Source of the DNA: Serratia symbiotica
GTDB taxonomy: Bacteria; Pseudomonadota; Gammaproteobacteria; Enterobacterales; Enterobacteriaceae
NCBI GenBank assembly: GCA_011754105.1
Contig: JAAKDF010000001.1
Span: forward strand, 163,521 to 227,520
Reading direction: 5' to 3'
DNA: 64,000 nt
The notes under the pieces were generated by a model. The model had not been told where the DNA came from. It ran no database searches and was given only the letters and a program-made list of their open reading frames with translations. Of this stretch, positions 39,853 to 50,259 are shown piece after piece; the stretch's first letter is position 1; each line of letters begins with the position of its first letter. The position numbers and the translations under genes are program-made.

Positions 39853-41301
39853 ATGAAGTTTATCATTAAATTATTTCCGGAAATTACCATTAAGAGCCAA
39901 TCCGTGCGTTTGCGCTTTATCAAGATCCTCTCGACCAATATTCGCAACATCCTAAAGCAGTATGATGAAACGCTGGCGGTAGTCCGCCACTGGGATCATA
40001 TTGAAGTTCGTGCCAAAGATGAAAAACAGCATCTAGTGATTGCTGACGCGCTGACACGCATTCCTGGTATCCATCATATTTTGGCAGTGGAAGATCGTAC
40101 CTATACCGATATTCACCACATCTTTGAACAGACGCTGGCCGCTTACCGTGAGCAGTTGGTAGGGAAAACCTTCTGTATGCGGGTTAAACGCCGAGGTAAG
40201 CAGAATTTCAACTCGCAGGATCTAGAGCGCTATGTTGGCGGTGGGTTAAACCAGCATATTGAAAGTGCTCGCGTGAATCTTTCCTGCCCACAGGTGACGG
40301 TGAATCTGGAAATTGAAGGCAACAAGCTGATGTTGGTTAAGGGGCGCAGTGAGGGCATCGGTGGTTATCCCGTTGGCACTCAGGAAGATGTGCTGTCGCT
40401 GATCTCCGGCGGCTTTGATTCAGGCGTGTCCAGCTATATGCTGATGCGTCGTGGATGCCGTGTGCATTTCTGTTTCTTCAACTTAGGCGGTACGGCGCAT
40501 GAGATCGGCGTTAAGCAGGTAGCTCACTACCTGTGGAACCGCTTCGCCATCTCGCACAAGGTGCGTTTCGTTGCCATTGACTTTAAGCCAGTGGTGGGCG
40601 AAATACTGGAGAAGGTCGACGACGGCCAGATGGGTGTAGTGTTGAAGCGCATGATGGTGCGTGCTGCTTCACAGGTTGCCGAACGTTACGGGGTGCAGGC
40701 GCTGGTGACCGGTGAGGCGCTAGGTCAGGCATCAAGCCAGACACTGACCAACCTGCGTCTGATCGACAATGCCTCGGATACGCTGATTTTACGGCCGCTG
40801 ATTTCCCATGATAAAGAGCACATCATTAAAGTCGCGCGTGAGATAGGCACCGAAGATTTCGCCAAAACCATGCCTGAATATTGCGGCGTGATTTCGAAAA
40901 GCCCTACGGTAAAGGCCATCAAAGCAAAAATAGAGGAAGAGGAAAGCCACTTCGACTTCTCTATTCTCGATCGGGTGGTGAGCGAAGCGAAAAACGTCGA
41001 TATCCGCACTATCGACGAGCAAGCGCAGGAGCAGGTTGCCGAAGTAGAGACCTTCGTAAACTTTAGCGCGGATGATGTGATCATCGATATCCGTTCAAAC
41101 GATGAGCAGGAAGATAAACCGCTACAATTGGCGCAAGTTGAAGTGAAACCCTTGCCGTTCTATAAGCTCGGCAGCCAATTCTGCACTTTAGATCAGAGCA
41201 AAACTTACCTGCTTTATTGCGAGCGTGGTGTTATGAGCCGTCTGCAAGCGCTTTACCTGCTTGAGCAGGGCTATAGTAATGTGAAAGTTTATCGCCCCTA
41301 A
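39853..41301 (+). CDS. thiI: tRNA 4-thiouridine / thiazole sulfurtransferase ThiI
   Basis: ThiI makes s4U8 in tRNA and supplies sulfur for the thiazole of thiamine. The frame is complete at 482 residues. It has an N-terminal ferredoxin-like/THUMP region (residues 1-165), a PP-loop [14 protein letters not shown] near 180, Cys344 in [10 protein letters not shown], and a C-terminal rhodanese domain with the persulfide Cys456 in [12 protein letters not shown]. All catalytic residues are present. It is followed convergently by the dead yajL. Confidence 0.96.
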   Translation: MKFIIKLFPEITIKSQSVRLRFIKILSTNIRNILKQYDETLAVVRHWDHIEVRAKDEKQHLVIADALTRIPGIHHILAVEDRTYTDIHHIFEQTLAAYREQLVGKTFCMRVKRRGKQNFNSQDLERYVGGGLNQHIESARVNLSCPQVTVNLEIEGNKLMLVKGRSEGIGGYPVGTQEDVLSLISGGFDSGVSSYMLMRRGCRVHFCFFNLGGTAHEIGVKQVAHYLWNRFAISHKVRFVAIDFKPVVGEILEKVDDGQMGVVLKRMMVRAASQVAERYGVQALVTGEALGQASSQTLTNLRLIDNASDTLILRPLISHDKEHIIKVAREIGTEDFAKTMPEYCGVISKSPTVKAIKAKIEEEESHFDFSILDRVVSEAKNVDIRTIDEQAQEQVAEVETFVNFSADDVIIDIRSNDEQEDKPLQLAQVEVKPLPFYKLGSQFCTLDQSKTYLLYCERGVMSRLQALYLLEQGYSNVKVYRP

Positions 41302-41354
41302 TTCACTTTAATTATTTTGGGGATTTTATATTTTGCTAGCATAACAGAAAATTG

Positions 41355-41930
41355 CTAATCGCGGAAATCGTACATCCCCGGGATCAGTACCAGTTGCTCG
41401 GCGATATCATCCGATTTGGCTTTGCCAAGCAGCAAATCGATCAGTTGTAGCGCAAATTCTATCGAAGTCCCCGCCCCTTTGTTGGTGAGCAAATTAACGC
41501 GCGCGTTATACACTACCCGTCGCCTCTAGCCATGTGTTCGCCGGGAGTTGCTCTTTTAAGCCGGGAAAGCAGGTTATATTGCCGATCGGGAATAGATCGT
41601 GGTGCTGCAATTACATAGCGGGAAGCGGCTCAAATAGTCGCCACGATGTTGCCCTGCACAGTTGTATCTGACGCACCTTTTCTACCAGCAGCGGGCTGTT
41701 ACGGAAGCATTCAGCAACTTGCACCCCACCGGGGAGCAAGTTAGCATTAAAGGGCTGATCGGCGATCGATACCAGCGGCGCTTCGGCCAGCAATTTTACG
41801 TCGCGCGAGCAGACAATAGTTAGGTCGCCACCGCCACCGCCACCGCCACCTCCACCAACAAATCGATTGTGGTGACGGCTTCTATTTCTTCACTACCCGG
41901 TGCCAGACAGAATAGTGCTGATACGCTCAT
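41355..41930 (-). pseudogene. yajL: YajL (DJ-1/PfpI family) remnant
   Basis: YajL is a DJ-1-like stress protein. It starts [20 protein letters not shown] at 41930 and runs into a hexanucleotide expansion that encodes alternating Val-Ala, then a stop. Other frames carry [40 protein letters not shown] and the C-terminal IPGMYDFRD. The nucleophile-elbow region (AAICAAP in relatives) is damaged. The start overlaps the end of panE by 38 bases, preserving the panE-yajL layout. Confidence 0.85.
41827..41856. repeat. (CCACCG)n short tandem repeat in yajL
   Basis: Four to five CCACCG/CCACCT units in a row (GGTGGC on the coding strand) replace the segment that normally encodes LLVRGGIKVT-like residues. 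It is consistent with slippage expansion after the gene lost function, or as the event that killed it. Confidence 0.7.
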
Positions 41931-42804
41931 CTTCATTTTCCTTTTGCTTAATAAATTTAAATAGCCGTGTGTTTTCTGGTAAGTTGATGCCGTGGTGGCA
42001 CGCACGTCGTAGCAGGTAGCCGGTAATATAGTCAATCTCGGTAGGTCGCTGTGTGCGAATGTCTTGCAGCATTGAGGAGATGTTATCCGCCGTATTCAGA
42101 ATCACTGCCATGACATACTGCCTCAGAGTTGCATCAGAGGTGTGATATCCTTCTCTCTCCATCACGCTGGCGACTTCTTTACAAATGGCTACAATCTGTT
42201 GCGGATAGCGCTGTAGCTCGCCATTGCGGCAATTGTATAGTGCTGTCAACGGATTGATCACGCAGTTGACTGCCAGTTTGAGCCAGCTTGCCGAGGCGAT
42301 GTTGTTATGCCAAACTACGTCGGGCAACGCTTGATGCAGCACCTCCGCTACATGGTTGAGGTGCTGAGCCGCTGGCGATGTCGGGCCGATGTGGGTGGTG
42401 CCGCTGGCGATATGAACAATGCTGTTGCCGTCATGGCGCGCTGCGTGGGTAGTAGTGCCTGCAAGCATTGGCTGAGAGCTTGGCGGCAGTTCATCCTGGG
42501 TGCCCATACCGTTATGTAATAGTAGAATGGCGCAGTTGGCGTTCAGCTTTGGCAGCAGTAAGCTGACGGTGGCGGAAACCTGCCAGGCTTTAAGCGTAAC
42601 CAGCAGTAGCTTACTGTGCGCCAGATGGCTAAAATTGTTGGCAGGCAAAGTGTAGTTGCATAAGATTCCATCAGGTTTGATCACCTTCACTGAGCAGAAA
42701 GGCTGTGGTATCCTTAACCATCCCTGTACATCTTGACCCTGCTGATACAACCGAGATAACCACAGTTTTCCGAGCGCACCGCAACCAAGAATAGTTATTT
42801 TCAT
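41893..42804 (-). CDS. panE: 2-dehydropantoate 2-reductase PanE
   Basis: PanE reduces ketopantoate to pantoate with NADPH in pantothenate synthesis. The frame is 303 residues, the same as E. coli. Landmarks: Rossmann motif [11 protein letters not shown] at residues 4-14, [18 protein letters not shown] near 70, HNGMGTQDE near 97, [11 protein letters not shown] near 117, and catalytic lysine region [19 protein letters not shown] near 175. The final ten residues differ from E. coli but length and fold elements look intact. Confidence 0.93.
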   Translation of the reverse strand: MKITILGCGALGKLWLSRLYQQGQDVQGWLRIPQPFCSVKVIKPDGILCNYTLPANNFSHLAHSKLLLVTLKAWQVSATVSLLLPKLNANCAILLLHNGMGTQDELPPSSQPMLAGTTTHAARHDGNSIVHIASGTTHIGPTSPAAQHLNHVAEVLHQALPDVVWHNNIASASWLKLAVNCVINPLTALYNCRNGELQRYPQQIVAICKEVASVMEREGYHTSDATLRQYVMAVILNTADNISSMLQDIRTQRPTEIDYITGYLLRRACHHGINLPENTRLFKFIKQKENEDERISTILSGTG

Positions 42805-42970
42805 CTAGACTCCTAGACAATACCAGTCAATAACTGACATCTAAATTTAGACTTTTTTGCTAACCTAAGCCTTATCCATAGGAAATTCCGCAAATTTTGC
42901 CTGATAGGGTAAAGCGATTATTATATACGGCATTAAAATTATCTAAGGTATTTATTAAGGAGAATGAAGT

Positions 42971-43462
42971 ATGCCATCTTTCGACATTGTTTCTGAAATT
43001 GATATACAGGAAGTGCGTAACGCCGTTGAAAATGCCTCGCGCGATCTCAGTACCCGCTGGGATTTTCGTAATGTGCCAGCCAGCTTTGAATTAAACGAGA
43101 AAAATGAAAGCATCAAGGTTGCCAGTGGATCAGAGTTTCAGGTGCAGCAGTTACTCAATATTTTGCGCGAAAAATTAAGTAAGCGCAGCATCGAATGCAG
43201 CGCTTTAGAGATCCCGTACGAACTGACCCACAGCGGAAAAACCTTCAGCGTGGATGCCAAGCTGAAGCAGGGTATCGACACTATCCAGGCGAGGAAAATA
43301 GTCAAGCTGATTAAAGACAGCAAGCTAAGGGTCCAGACGCATATCCATGGCGATGAAGTGCGCGTAACAGGTAAATCGCGCGACGACCTGCAGAGCTCGA
43401 TGGCGCTGGTGCGTGGCGCGGATCTGGAGCAGCCATTCCAATTCAAGAACTTCCGCGATTAA
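42971..43462 (+). CDS. yajQ: Nucleotide-binding protein YajQ
   Basis: This is a member of the YajQ/UPF0234 family, two ferredoxin-like domains that bind nucleotides; some homologues sense cyclic di-GMP. The 163-residue frame is complete. Conserved stretches are [34 protein letters not shown] near 30, [20 protein letters not shown] near 98, and [20 protein letters not shown] near the C-terminus. It is divergent from panE and convergent with yajR. Its precise role in this host is unknown. Confidence 0.95.
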   Translation: MPSFDIVSEIDIQEVRNAVENASRDLSTRWDFRNVPASFELNEKNESIKVASGSEFQVQQLLNILREKLSKRSIECSALEIPYELTHSGKTFSVDAKLKQGIDTIQARKIVKLIKDSKLRVQTHIHGDEVRVTGKSRDDLQSSMALVRGADLEQPFQFKNFRD

Positions 43463-43494
43463 CCAACCAGAGCTAGTATGTTAGCTATGTTTGG

Positions 43495-44859
43495 TTATCG
43501 TGAATTTATTAGCGCTTCAAGTTGTCTCCGGCTGCTCTTTTTGATATCGACCTTGATGTAGGCGCTACGCTCTTCCGGCACTACAATCGCTTCCGCCACG
43601 CCAGGCTGGGCTTTCAGGAGGCTTTCCAGCGCTGAATCTTTCAACGCCAGTGCTGACAGTGTGATGCGTAGGCTACTGACGTAAGGGGGTTCCTTCATGG
43701 TGCTACTGATCAGAAACCAGAGCGCGGTAAGAACAGCGCCGGAGATAAACACCAGCCATGCGCCTTGCAGACTATATAACCAACCGCCCAAGCTACCCCC
43801 GATCGCTACACCGATAAATTGGCTGGTGGAGTAGGCCCCCATTGCGGTACCCTTATAGCCGGCTGGCGATTCTTTACTGATTAACGAAGGTAAGATCGCC
43901 TCCATCACGTTAAATGCCATAAAGAACAACTGCACGCCAGTAACGATGCCCCACAGGTGAGTGTTGGATAGCAATAGTAGTACTTCAGCGCAGAACAGCA
44001 TAGCTACGCAGCCCATGAACACCTGCTTCATGCGGCGATATTTCTCGGCGTAGATAATGAAAGGCAGCACGGTGGCGAACGACACCAGCATAGTGACCAG
44101 GTAGACTTTCCAATGTTCCCAGGCTGCCAACCCGGCTTTTTCCATTGCCAGTGGTAGCGCCACAAAGCTCGATATCAGCAGAATATGCAGGCACATGATA
44201 CTGACGTTGAGCTTCAGCAGCCGCGAATTGCTTAGCACCTTGCTGAAGCTGCCTTGCACCATGCTTGACTCACGGTTCAGCAGGTGGTGATCTGCAGAAG
44301 GTACGATAGCCAAGGTTATCACGATGCCAGCAATTGCCAGCACAGCGATCATCCAGAACAGCGCATGCAGGCCAAAGGCATGTGTAACGATTGGCCCCAG
44401 TACCATCGCGATCGTAAAGGCAATTCCGAAGCTTACTCCAATAAACGCCATGGCTTTAGTGCGGTTTTGTTCGCGAGTCAGATCGGATAGCAGTGCAATC
44501 ACTGCCGCTGCAATGGCACCAGAACCTTGCAGCGCACGGCCGAGGATTACACCCCAAATAGAGTCAGTAGTTGCGGCGATCGTGCTGCCAGTTGCAAAGA
44601 TCAACAATCCGAATACGATCAGCGGTTTGCGGCCAACCCGATCGGAAATCAGGCCGAACGGAATTTGAAATAATGCTTGTGCTAATCCATAGATGCCGAT
44701 GGCAATACCAATCAGCGCCTCGCTGGCACCTGTGAGCATCATACCGTAGGTAGTTAGCACCGGCAGCACCATAAACATGCCTAGCATGCGCAGTGAGAAC
44801 ACGGTACCCAGCCCCCAGGTGGCGCGCAGCTCTAGTGGGGTCATTGTATCATCGTTCAC
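43495..44859 (-). CDS. yajR: MFS transporter YajR
   Basis: This is an inner membrane major facilitator with 12 predicted spans and a C-terminal cytoplasmic YAM domain. The frame is 454 residues, close to E. coli. The MFS motif A between spans 2 and 3 reads GLISDRVGRKPLIVFGLLIF near residue 65. The C-terminal ~65 residues (from RITLSALALKDSALESLLKA to LEALINSR) form the ferredoxin-like YAM domain. The substrate is not established. It is separated from the cyo operon by a strong terminator. Confidence 0.93.
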   Translation of the reverse strand: MNDDTMTPLELRATWGLGTVFSLRMLGMFMVLPVLTTYGMMLTGASEALIGIAIGIYGLAQALFQIPFGLISDRVGRKPLIVFGLLIFATGSTIAATTDSIWGVILGRALQGSGAIAAAVIALLSDLTREQNRTKAMAFIGVSFGIAFTIAMVLGPIVTHAFGLHALFWMIAVLAIAGIVITLAIVPSADHHLLNRESSMVQGSFSKVLSNSRLLKLNVSIMCLHILLISSFVALPLAMEKAGLAAWEHWKVYLVTMLVSFATVLPFIIYAEKYRRMKQVFMGCVAMLFCAEVLLLLSNTHLWGIVTGVQLFFMAFNVMEAILPSLISKESPAGYKGTAMGAYSTSQFIGVAIGGSLGGWLYSLQGAWLVFISGAVLTALWFLISSTMKEPPYVSSLRITLSALALKDSALESLLKAQPGVAEAIVVPEERSAYIKVDIKKSSRRQLEALINSR

Positions 44860-44869
44860 ATCAAACCTC

Positions 44870-44913
44870 GGTAAAAAATTCTCTTAGGCACTTGGAGATA
44901 GTGCCTAAGAGAA
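44870..44913 (-). terminator. Rho-independent terminator of the cyo operon
   Basis: Arms 44879-44891 and 44901-44913 pair over 13 bp with a 9-base loop. On the minus strand a run of six T residues follows (AATTTTTTACC). It lies between cyoE and the yajR start. A second, weaker hairpin (45009-45034) is closer to the cyoE stop. Confidence 0.85.
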
Positions 44914-45048
44914 GGGAATCTATGCTGCGTTATTTTAGTGTGAAAGGCCAGGAAGGTAAAGTTGTTTAACAGATATTACCGTTTCCCCGCTTTTCGCAGA
45001 GAGAAATAAGATGAGCCACAGAAGCGGCTCATCTACAGCAAATTTGGC

Positions 45049-45942
45049 TTACTGAACGTAGGTTACCAGCGCTCCTGGTATAGCTGTGACACTGAAGTCG
45101 ATCGATATCATCACGCTCAGAGAAATGATGGCAACGATAGAGAACACAAACAATTTGCGCGCCCAGATGCTGTCATTTTCGGTTTTGTAACCGCGTAGTG
45201 CCATGCCTAGCCACCATGCGTTCACCGCCGCAGCGACGAGAAGGTACTTGTAGCCAGCGTAGCCGCTCAGGGTCAACATCAGCGTGGCGATCATAAACGC
45301 TAGGATATAAATAGTGATATGATTCTTGGCGACGGAGATACCCTTCACTACAGGCAGTACTGGGATGTTAGCTGCTTGGTAATCTTTAAAGCGGAAAATG
45401 GCGATCGCATAGGAATGCGGCATCTGCCATAAGCTAAAGATAGCAAGCAGGATCAATGCACCGGTGTCAAACTCGTTAGTTACCGCGCAGTAGCCGATAA
45501 CCGGTGGTGCGGCACCCGACAAGCCACCTATCAGTGTGCCATATACCGAATGACGTTTCATGTACAGACTGTAAACGCCAACATAAACTACAAAGCCCAT
45601 CACTGCCAGCCACATGGCCAACGGATTAGCACCTATATACAGCAACGTAAGACCCGAAGTACCTAGAACAGTAGCATAAACCAGGGTGACGCGCGTGGCA
45701 ATTAGACCTCTAACCAGTACCCGGTTCTTAGTTCTCTCCATTTTCTTATCGATGTCGCGATCGATGTAGTTGTTAAACACACAGCCGGAAGCGACCACCA
45801 ACAAGACTCCCAGAAAGGTAGCTAGGAACAATGGATAATCGATGCTACCTTTGGAGGCAAGCAGGAAGCCCCCAACAACAGAAATTAAATTGCCGAAAAT
45901 AATTCCTGGTTTAGTGACTTGCAGGTATTCCTTAATCATCAC
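45049..45942 (-). CDS. cyoE: Protoheme IX farnesyltransferase (heme O synthase) CyoE
   Basis: CyoE transfers a farnesyl group to protoheme to make heme O, the cofactor of CyoB. The frame is 297 residues (E. coli 296). It is polytopic, with the prenyltransferase Asp-rich motif [18 protein letters not shown] near residue 70 and the second motif region [20 protein letters not shown] near 180. It is the last gene of cyoABCDE, with a 14-base gap after cyoD. It depends on heme from the pathway that includes HemF. Confidence 0.96.
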   Translation of the reverse strand: MMIKEYLQVTKPGIIFGNLISVVGGFLLASKGSIDYPLFLATFLGVLLVVASGCVFNNYIDRDIDKKMERTKNRVLVRGLIATRVTLVYATVLGTSGLTLLYIGANPLAMWLAVMGFVVYVGVYSLYMKRHSVYGTLIGGLSGAAPPVIGYCAVTNEFDTGALILLAIFSLWQMPHSYAIAIFRFKDYQAANIPVLPVVKGISVAKNHITIYILAFMIATLMLTLSGYAGYKYLLVAAAVNAWWLGMALRGYKTENDSIWARKLFVFSIVAIISLSVMISIDFSVTAIPGALVTYVQ

Positions 45943-45956
45943 GTACAGCTCGATTG

Positions 45957-46295
45957 TTAACTGACCAACATATTGATGTTGAGGTTATACATAATCCAGA
46001 GCGAACCTACAACAACGATACCGATGATCATAGCGGTGAACAGCAATGCCACCAAGTTCCAGCGCTCTTCCGATGATATGTTTATGTGCAGGAAGTTAAT
46101 CATGTGAACTAGCACCTGAATCACCGCCGTGCCAACAACAACCGCTAGGATGGTGGCATGAGAAGCTGAGTCGTTCATCACCATCGCAAATGGAATTACC
46201 GTCAGGATGATCGACAGGATAAAGCCGATAAGATATGACTTAACGCTGCCGTAGTTTGCCCGGCCGTGAGAAGTTTCATGGGATGAATGACTCAT
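45957..46295 (-). CDS. cyoD: Cytochrome bo3 oxidase subunit IV CyoD
   Basis: This is a small structural subunit of the ubiquinol oxidase with three membrane spans. I start at ATG 46295 ([16 protein letters not shown]), which overlaps the cyoC stop as ATGA, instead of the longer open frame to 46376. The product is 112 residues (E. coli 109). Spans are visible at [40 protein letters not shown] and [20 protein letters not shown]. Confidence 0.95.
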   Translation of the reverse strand: MSHSSHETSHGRANYGSVKSYLIGFILSIILTVIPFAMVMNDSASHATILAVVVGTAVIQVLVHMINFLHINISSEERWNLVALLFTAMIIGIVVVGSLWIMYNLNINMLVS

Positions 46296-46912
46296 GACAT
46301 TACCCCCAGCAGGTAGACAACGGTAAATACACAAATCCAAATCACATCCAAGAAATGCCAGAATAGGCTCAGACACATCAAACGGGTTTTATTGATTGAG
46401 GTCAGACTGCGTTGACTAACTTGAATCATCATGATGGTGATCCAAATCAAGCCGATAGACACGTGCAGACCGTGAGTCGCAATCAGCGCAAAGAAGCTGG
46501 ACAGGAATGCGCTGCAATCTGGAGCAAAGCCTTCGAGAATCAAGTGATGGAACTCATAGATTTCCATCACGACGAAGCCCAGACCAAACAGGAAGGTTAG
46601 GAACAGCCAGATATTTATGCCGCCCACTTTGCCTTTTTTTATGGCGATCATTGCCATGCCGTAGGTGATGGAGCTGAATAACAGCAGGAAAGTTTCAACC
46701 AAGACAAACTTAAGATCGAAGATATCTTTGCCTGCAGGACCCCCTGCGGTTCCATTCGCTAGTACACAATAAGTCGCGAACAAGCATGCAAACAAAATAC
46801 AATCGCTCATCAGGTAGATCCAAAATCCAAAGACTTTGGTCTCTCCTGCGTCGTGGTGCCCATGCTCTGCATGGGCTGACTTAGAGGTAATCAGAGTATT
46901 ATCAGTTGACAT
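46292..46912 (-). CDS. cyoC: Cytochrome bo3 oxidase subunit III CyoC
   Basis: This is the five-span accessory subunit of the heme-copper ubiquinol oxidase. The frame is 206 residues (E. coli 204). N-terminal [20 protein letters not shown] and the conserved [20 protein letters not shown] near residue 140 identify it. It overlaps cyoB by 11 bases and cyoD by 4, typical of translational coupling. Intact. Confidence 0.96.
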   Translation of the reverse strand: MSTDNTLITSKSAHAEHGHHDAGETKVFGFWIYLMSDCILFACLFATYCVLANGTAGGPAGKDIFDLKFVLVETFLLLFSSITYGMAMIAIKKGKVGGINIWLFLTFLFGLGFVVMEIYEFHHLILEGFAPDCSAFLSSFFALIATHGLHVSIGLIWITIMMIQVSQRSLTSINKTRLMCLSLFWHFLDVIWICVFTVVYLLGVMS

Positions 46913-48893
46913 TTTTCACGCCTGCTTTGCTGATTTGTTCATAGTGTTTGTTTTCAATGCGCTCGATGTCATCAACTTGCACATAGTAATCAACATCTTC
47001 ATCGAAGCTCTTAGCTATCCAGGTCACGATCATGCCCACGAAGCCAGCGATCGCCATCCACCAGATATTCCAGATCATCGCGAAACCGAATACTAGGCTA
47101 AAGCCAGCAATAATCACACCGGCGCCGGTATTTTTTGGCATATGAATCGGTTCGTATTTCGCGGGTTTCTTATAGGCTTCACCTTTTTCTTTCATGTCCC
47201 AGAATTCATCGCGATCATGAATTTGTGGCACTACGGCAAAGTTGTAAAACGGCGGTGGAGAAGAAGTTGACCACTCCAGTGTGCGAGCGTCCCATGGGTC
47301 ACCCGTCATATCGCGGTTCTGCTCGCGGTCACGCACGCTAACGAAGATCTGAATTAACTGGCACAGGACACCACAGGCAATCAGCGCTGCACCACAAGCC
47401 GCTACCAGCAGCAGAGGGTGGAACTCAGGGTTGATGTTCTGGCTGATACGACGAGTCATACCCATAAAGCCCAGAGCGTACAGCGGCATAAAAGCAATGA
47501 AGAAGCCGATGATCCAGCACCAGAACGCACGGATGCCCCATTTCTCATTAAGCCGGAAGCCGAAAGATTTAGGGAACCAGTAGGTCAGGCCAGCAAAGCA
47601 ACCGAATACCACACCGCCGATTATCACGTTATGGAAGTGGGCAATCAGGAACAAGCTGTTGTGCAACACGAAGTTCGCGCCTGGCACCGCCAGCAGAACG
47701 CCAGTCATGCCACCTACAGAAAAGGTGAGGATGAAGCCAACAGTCCACAGCATGATAGAGTTGAACTGTATACGGCCCTGATACATGGTAAACAGCCAGT
47801 TAAATATCTTTACCCCGGTTGGGATGGAAATGATCATAGTAGCGATGCCGAAGAAGGCGTTAACGTTCGCGCCGGAACCCATGGTAAAAAAGTGGTGCAA
47901 CCATACGATGAATGACAGAAGAGTAATCGCGATTGTTGCCCATACCAGCGAGGTATAACCGAACAGGCGTTTTCTGGAGAAGGTGGCGGTAACTTCGGAG
48001 AACATACCGAACACTGGTAGCACTAGAATGTACACTTCTGGGTGGCCCCAAGCCCAGATCAGGTTGATGTACATCATCATGTTACCACCCATATCATTGG
48101 TAAAGAAATGTGTACCCAGATAGCGATCCAGGGTCAGCAATGCGATGGTTACAGTCAGAATGGGAAAAGCAACAATGATCAGGACGTTCGTACAGAGTAC
48201 CGCCCAAGTGAATACCGGCATCTTCATCAGCGGCATGCCAGGAGCACGCATCTTTATGATAGTAGAGAAGAAGTTTACGCCGGTCAGCAGGGTACCCAGC
48301 CCAGAAATTTGCAGGCTCCAGACCCAGTAATCAACTCCGACGCCAGGGCTGTACTCTTTGCTAGACAGTGGCGGATATGCTAGCCAACCGGTTTGTGCAA
48401 ACTCACCAACCCCGAGCGAGAGGTTGATCAGCACTACGCCTACTACAAACAGCCAGAAACTTAGGGAGTTCAGGAAAGGGAAAGCTACGTCACGCGCACC
48501 GATTTGTAATGGTACCACGATATTCATCAGACCGACCACCAGCGGCATCGCCATGAAGAAGATCATGATTACTCCGTGGGCGGTGAAGATTTGATCGTAG
48601 TGGTGAGGCGGCAGGAACCCAGCCTCACCGGCAGACGCAATCGCCTGCTGGCTTCGCATCATTATGGCATCGGCAAAACCGCGTAGCAGCATAACCATGG
48701 ATACAATGATGTACATGATACCAATTTTCTTGTGGTCGACCGAAGTCAGCCAATCTTTCCACAGCCATTTCCATTTACCTAAATATGTTATCAGTGCCAG
48801 CAGAGCCAGACCCCCAATAAAAATCGCAGCAACGGTGACCATGATTATCGGTTCGTGGTATGGAACCGCATCAAGTGTTAATTTTCCCAACAT
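46902..48893 (-). CDS. cyoB: Cytochrome bo3 oxidase subunit I CyoB
   Basis: This is the catalytic subunit that reduces O2 to water and pumps protons. I use ATG 48893 ([15 protein letters not shown]) by comparison with E. coli, although the frame is open to 48929. Length is 663 residues. Heme and copper ligands are present: [11 protein letters not shown] (low-spin heme His106), WAWGHPEVY (CuB His284 with cross-linked Tyr), WLHHFFT (His333-334) and [12 protein letters not shown] (His419, His421). Intact operon retention points to an aerobic symbiont environment. Confidence 0.97.
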   Translation of the reverse strand: MLGKLTLDAVPYHEPIIMVTVAAIFIGGLALLALITYLGKWKWLWKDWLTSVDHKKIGIMYIIVSMVMLLRGFADAIMMRSQQAIASAGEAGFLPPHHYDQIFTAHGVIMIFFMAMPLVVGLMNIVVPLQIGARDVAFPFLNSLSFWLFVVGVVLINLSLGVGEFAQTGWLAYPPLSSKEYSPGVGVDYWVWSLQISGLGTLLTGVNFFSTIIKMRAPGMPLMKMPVFTWAVLCTNVLIIVAFPILTVTIALLTLDRYLGTHFFTNDMGGNMMMYINLIWAWGHPEVYILVLPVFGMFSEVTATFSRKRLFGYTSLVWATIAITLLSFIVWLHHFFTMGSGANVNAFFGIATMIISIPTGVKIFNWLFTMYQGRIQFNSIMLWTVGFILTFSVGGMTGVLLAVPGANFVLHNSLFLIAHFHNVIIGGVVFGCFAGLTYWFPKSFGFRLNEKWGIRAFWCWIIGFFIAFMPLYALGFMGMTRRISQNINPEFHPLLLVAACGAALIACGVLCQLIQIFVSVRDREQNRDMTGDPWDARTLEWSTSSPPPFYNFAVVPQIHDRDEFWDMKEKGEAYKKPAKYEPIHMPKNTGAGVIIAGFSLVFGFAMIWNIWWMAIAGFVGMIVTWIAKSFDEDVDYYVQVDDIERIENKHYEQISKAGVKNVN

Positions 48894-48897
48894 CAGT

Positions 48898-49830
48898 TTA
48901 TTCCTCAGCTCCGGCGTGAGTATGTTCACCCATGTCCATACCTGGATGTGCAGTAGTGCCAGTATTCATGTTCATATCGCCCATGAATTTGGCAATAGTC
49001 TCTTTGAACAAATTCGGTTTGACAATTGAGAAGTACGCGACCGGGTTGTTTTCACTCGGTGCTGCCAGTGTGTTAAAGTCGCTGGTAGCAATAAGGTTAT
49101 TAGGCGATGCTTTCACCTTGGCAACCCAGTGATCAAAGTCGCATTGGGTCGGAGTCACAATTGCGGTGAACTTCATGCCGGAGAAACCACGTCCACTGTA
49201 GCTGCTGGAAATACCAGCGTATTCCCCAGCTTCGTTACCGATTAGGTTGAGTTTGGTTTGCATCCCGGCCATCGCATAAATCTGCCCACCTAACTGAGGA
49301 ATAAAGAACGAGTTCATTACTGAGTCAGAAGTGACCTTAAATTCGATATTAACGTCTTTCGGAAAAGCAAGCTCATTAACAGTCGCAATGCCTTGCTCTG
49401 GATAAATAAACAGCCATTTCCAGTCAAGTGAGACCACTTCAATGGTCATCGGCTTCTTGTCAGTAACAATCTGCTTGAACGGATCAAGCTCATGAGTGGT
49501 CTTCCAGGTAATAGTGCCGAGGATGGCAATAATAATGATAGGAATGGTCCAGACGACTATTTCAATCTTATTGGAGTGTGCCCAGTCAGGACTGTATTTG
49601 GCATCTTTGTTGGAATCTCGGTACTTCCAGGCAAAAGTGAAAGCCATAAAAATAACCGGTATTACCACGATCAGCATTAACATGATTGCAGTGATAATCA
49701 GTGTTCGTTGCTCAACACCAATTGCTCCTTTTGGGTTCATCAATGCCATATTATGGCAGCCACTGAGCACTACCGTTGCTGAGATTAATGACATTACCCC
49801 AATACTTTTATTGTACTTCTTAATTCTCAT
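48898..49830 (-). CDS. cyoA: Cytochrome bo3 oxidase subunit II CyoA
   Basis: CyoA is the lipid-anchored subunit II; it lacks CuA in bo3 oxidases. The frame is 310 residues (E. coli 315). The lipobox VLSGC places the acylated Cys near residue 25, two spans follow ([20 protein letters not shown] and [19 protein letters not shown]), then a periplasmic cupredoxin domain with [20 protein letters not shown] and [17 protein letters not shown] Met/His-rich tail ([20 protein letters not shown]) is notable. It is the first gene of cyoABCDE; the promoter is in the 49831-50230 gap. Confidence 0.96.
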   Translation of the reverse strand: MRIKKYNKSIGVMSLISATVVLSGCHNMALMNPKGAIGVEQRTLIITAIMLMLIVVIPVIFMAFTFAWKYRDSNKDAKYSPDWAHSNKIEIVVWTIPIIIIAILGTITWKTTHELDPFKQIVTDKKPMTIEVVSLDWKWLFIYPEQGIATVNELAFPKDVNIEFKVTSDSVMNSFFIPQLGGQIYAMAGMQTKLNLIGNEAGEYAGISSSYSGRGFSGMKFTAIVTPTQCDFDHWVAKVKASPNNLIATSDFNTLAAPSENNPVAYFSIVKPNLFKETIAKFMGDMNMNTGTTAHPGMDMGEHTHAGAEE

Positions 49831-50259
49831 CTAACAACCCCAATTGCTAAAGTTCAATTGTCTTTTCATGTGTATGGGCATTTTACGGGAAGGGTGCGGT
49901 ACTGTAAACATGCTTAAGGGTATGTCAGCTCCCGAGTTGGCACTTTCTGTTAACGAGGTCACAGATGTTACCATGCTGCGTATTTACCAAATAGTAATAA
50001 CAGGTTGTCGTGTTGTATCATGTCGGGGAGTATATCAAGGGGAAATAAAAGTATACGGAATCAGATAGGCGAAGCATATTTTTAAATGCAGAAGAAATGG
50101 TTGGCTTAATGTAAATTAATTGTGAGTTCAGGGCGAATTTAATTTGATTTTGAATACATGTTGGGAGGACAAAAAATAATTTCGCCGCCATTGATTTTTT
50201 AACCAATAGATTCGCGCGGAAAGATTTTTGCTGACCAGCGTTTACGCTGGTCAGGGACA
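49831..50259. other. cyo promoter region and ampG 3' flank
   Basis: About 430 AT-rich bases with no gene. Regulatory signals for cyoABCDE are expected here but I cannot place an ArcA or Fnr site with confidence. An 11-bp stem inverted repeat (arms 50231-50241 and 50244-50254) just beyond the ampG stop has no T run on either strand, so it is not a standard terminator. Confidence 0.4.

Noticed and set aside
46836..48594. Several open frames antisense to cyoA-cyoC
   Set aside because: They mirror the strongly conserved cyo coding frames and carry no recognisable domains or ribosome sites.
50231..50254. Hairpin past ampG as an intrinsic terminator
   Set aside because: No T run follows on either strand.
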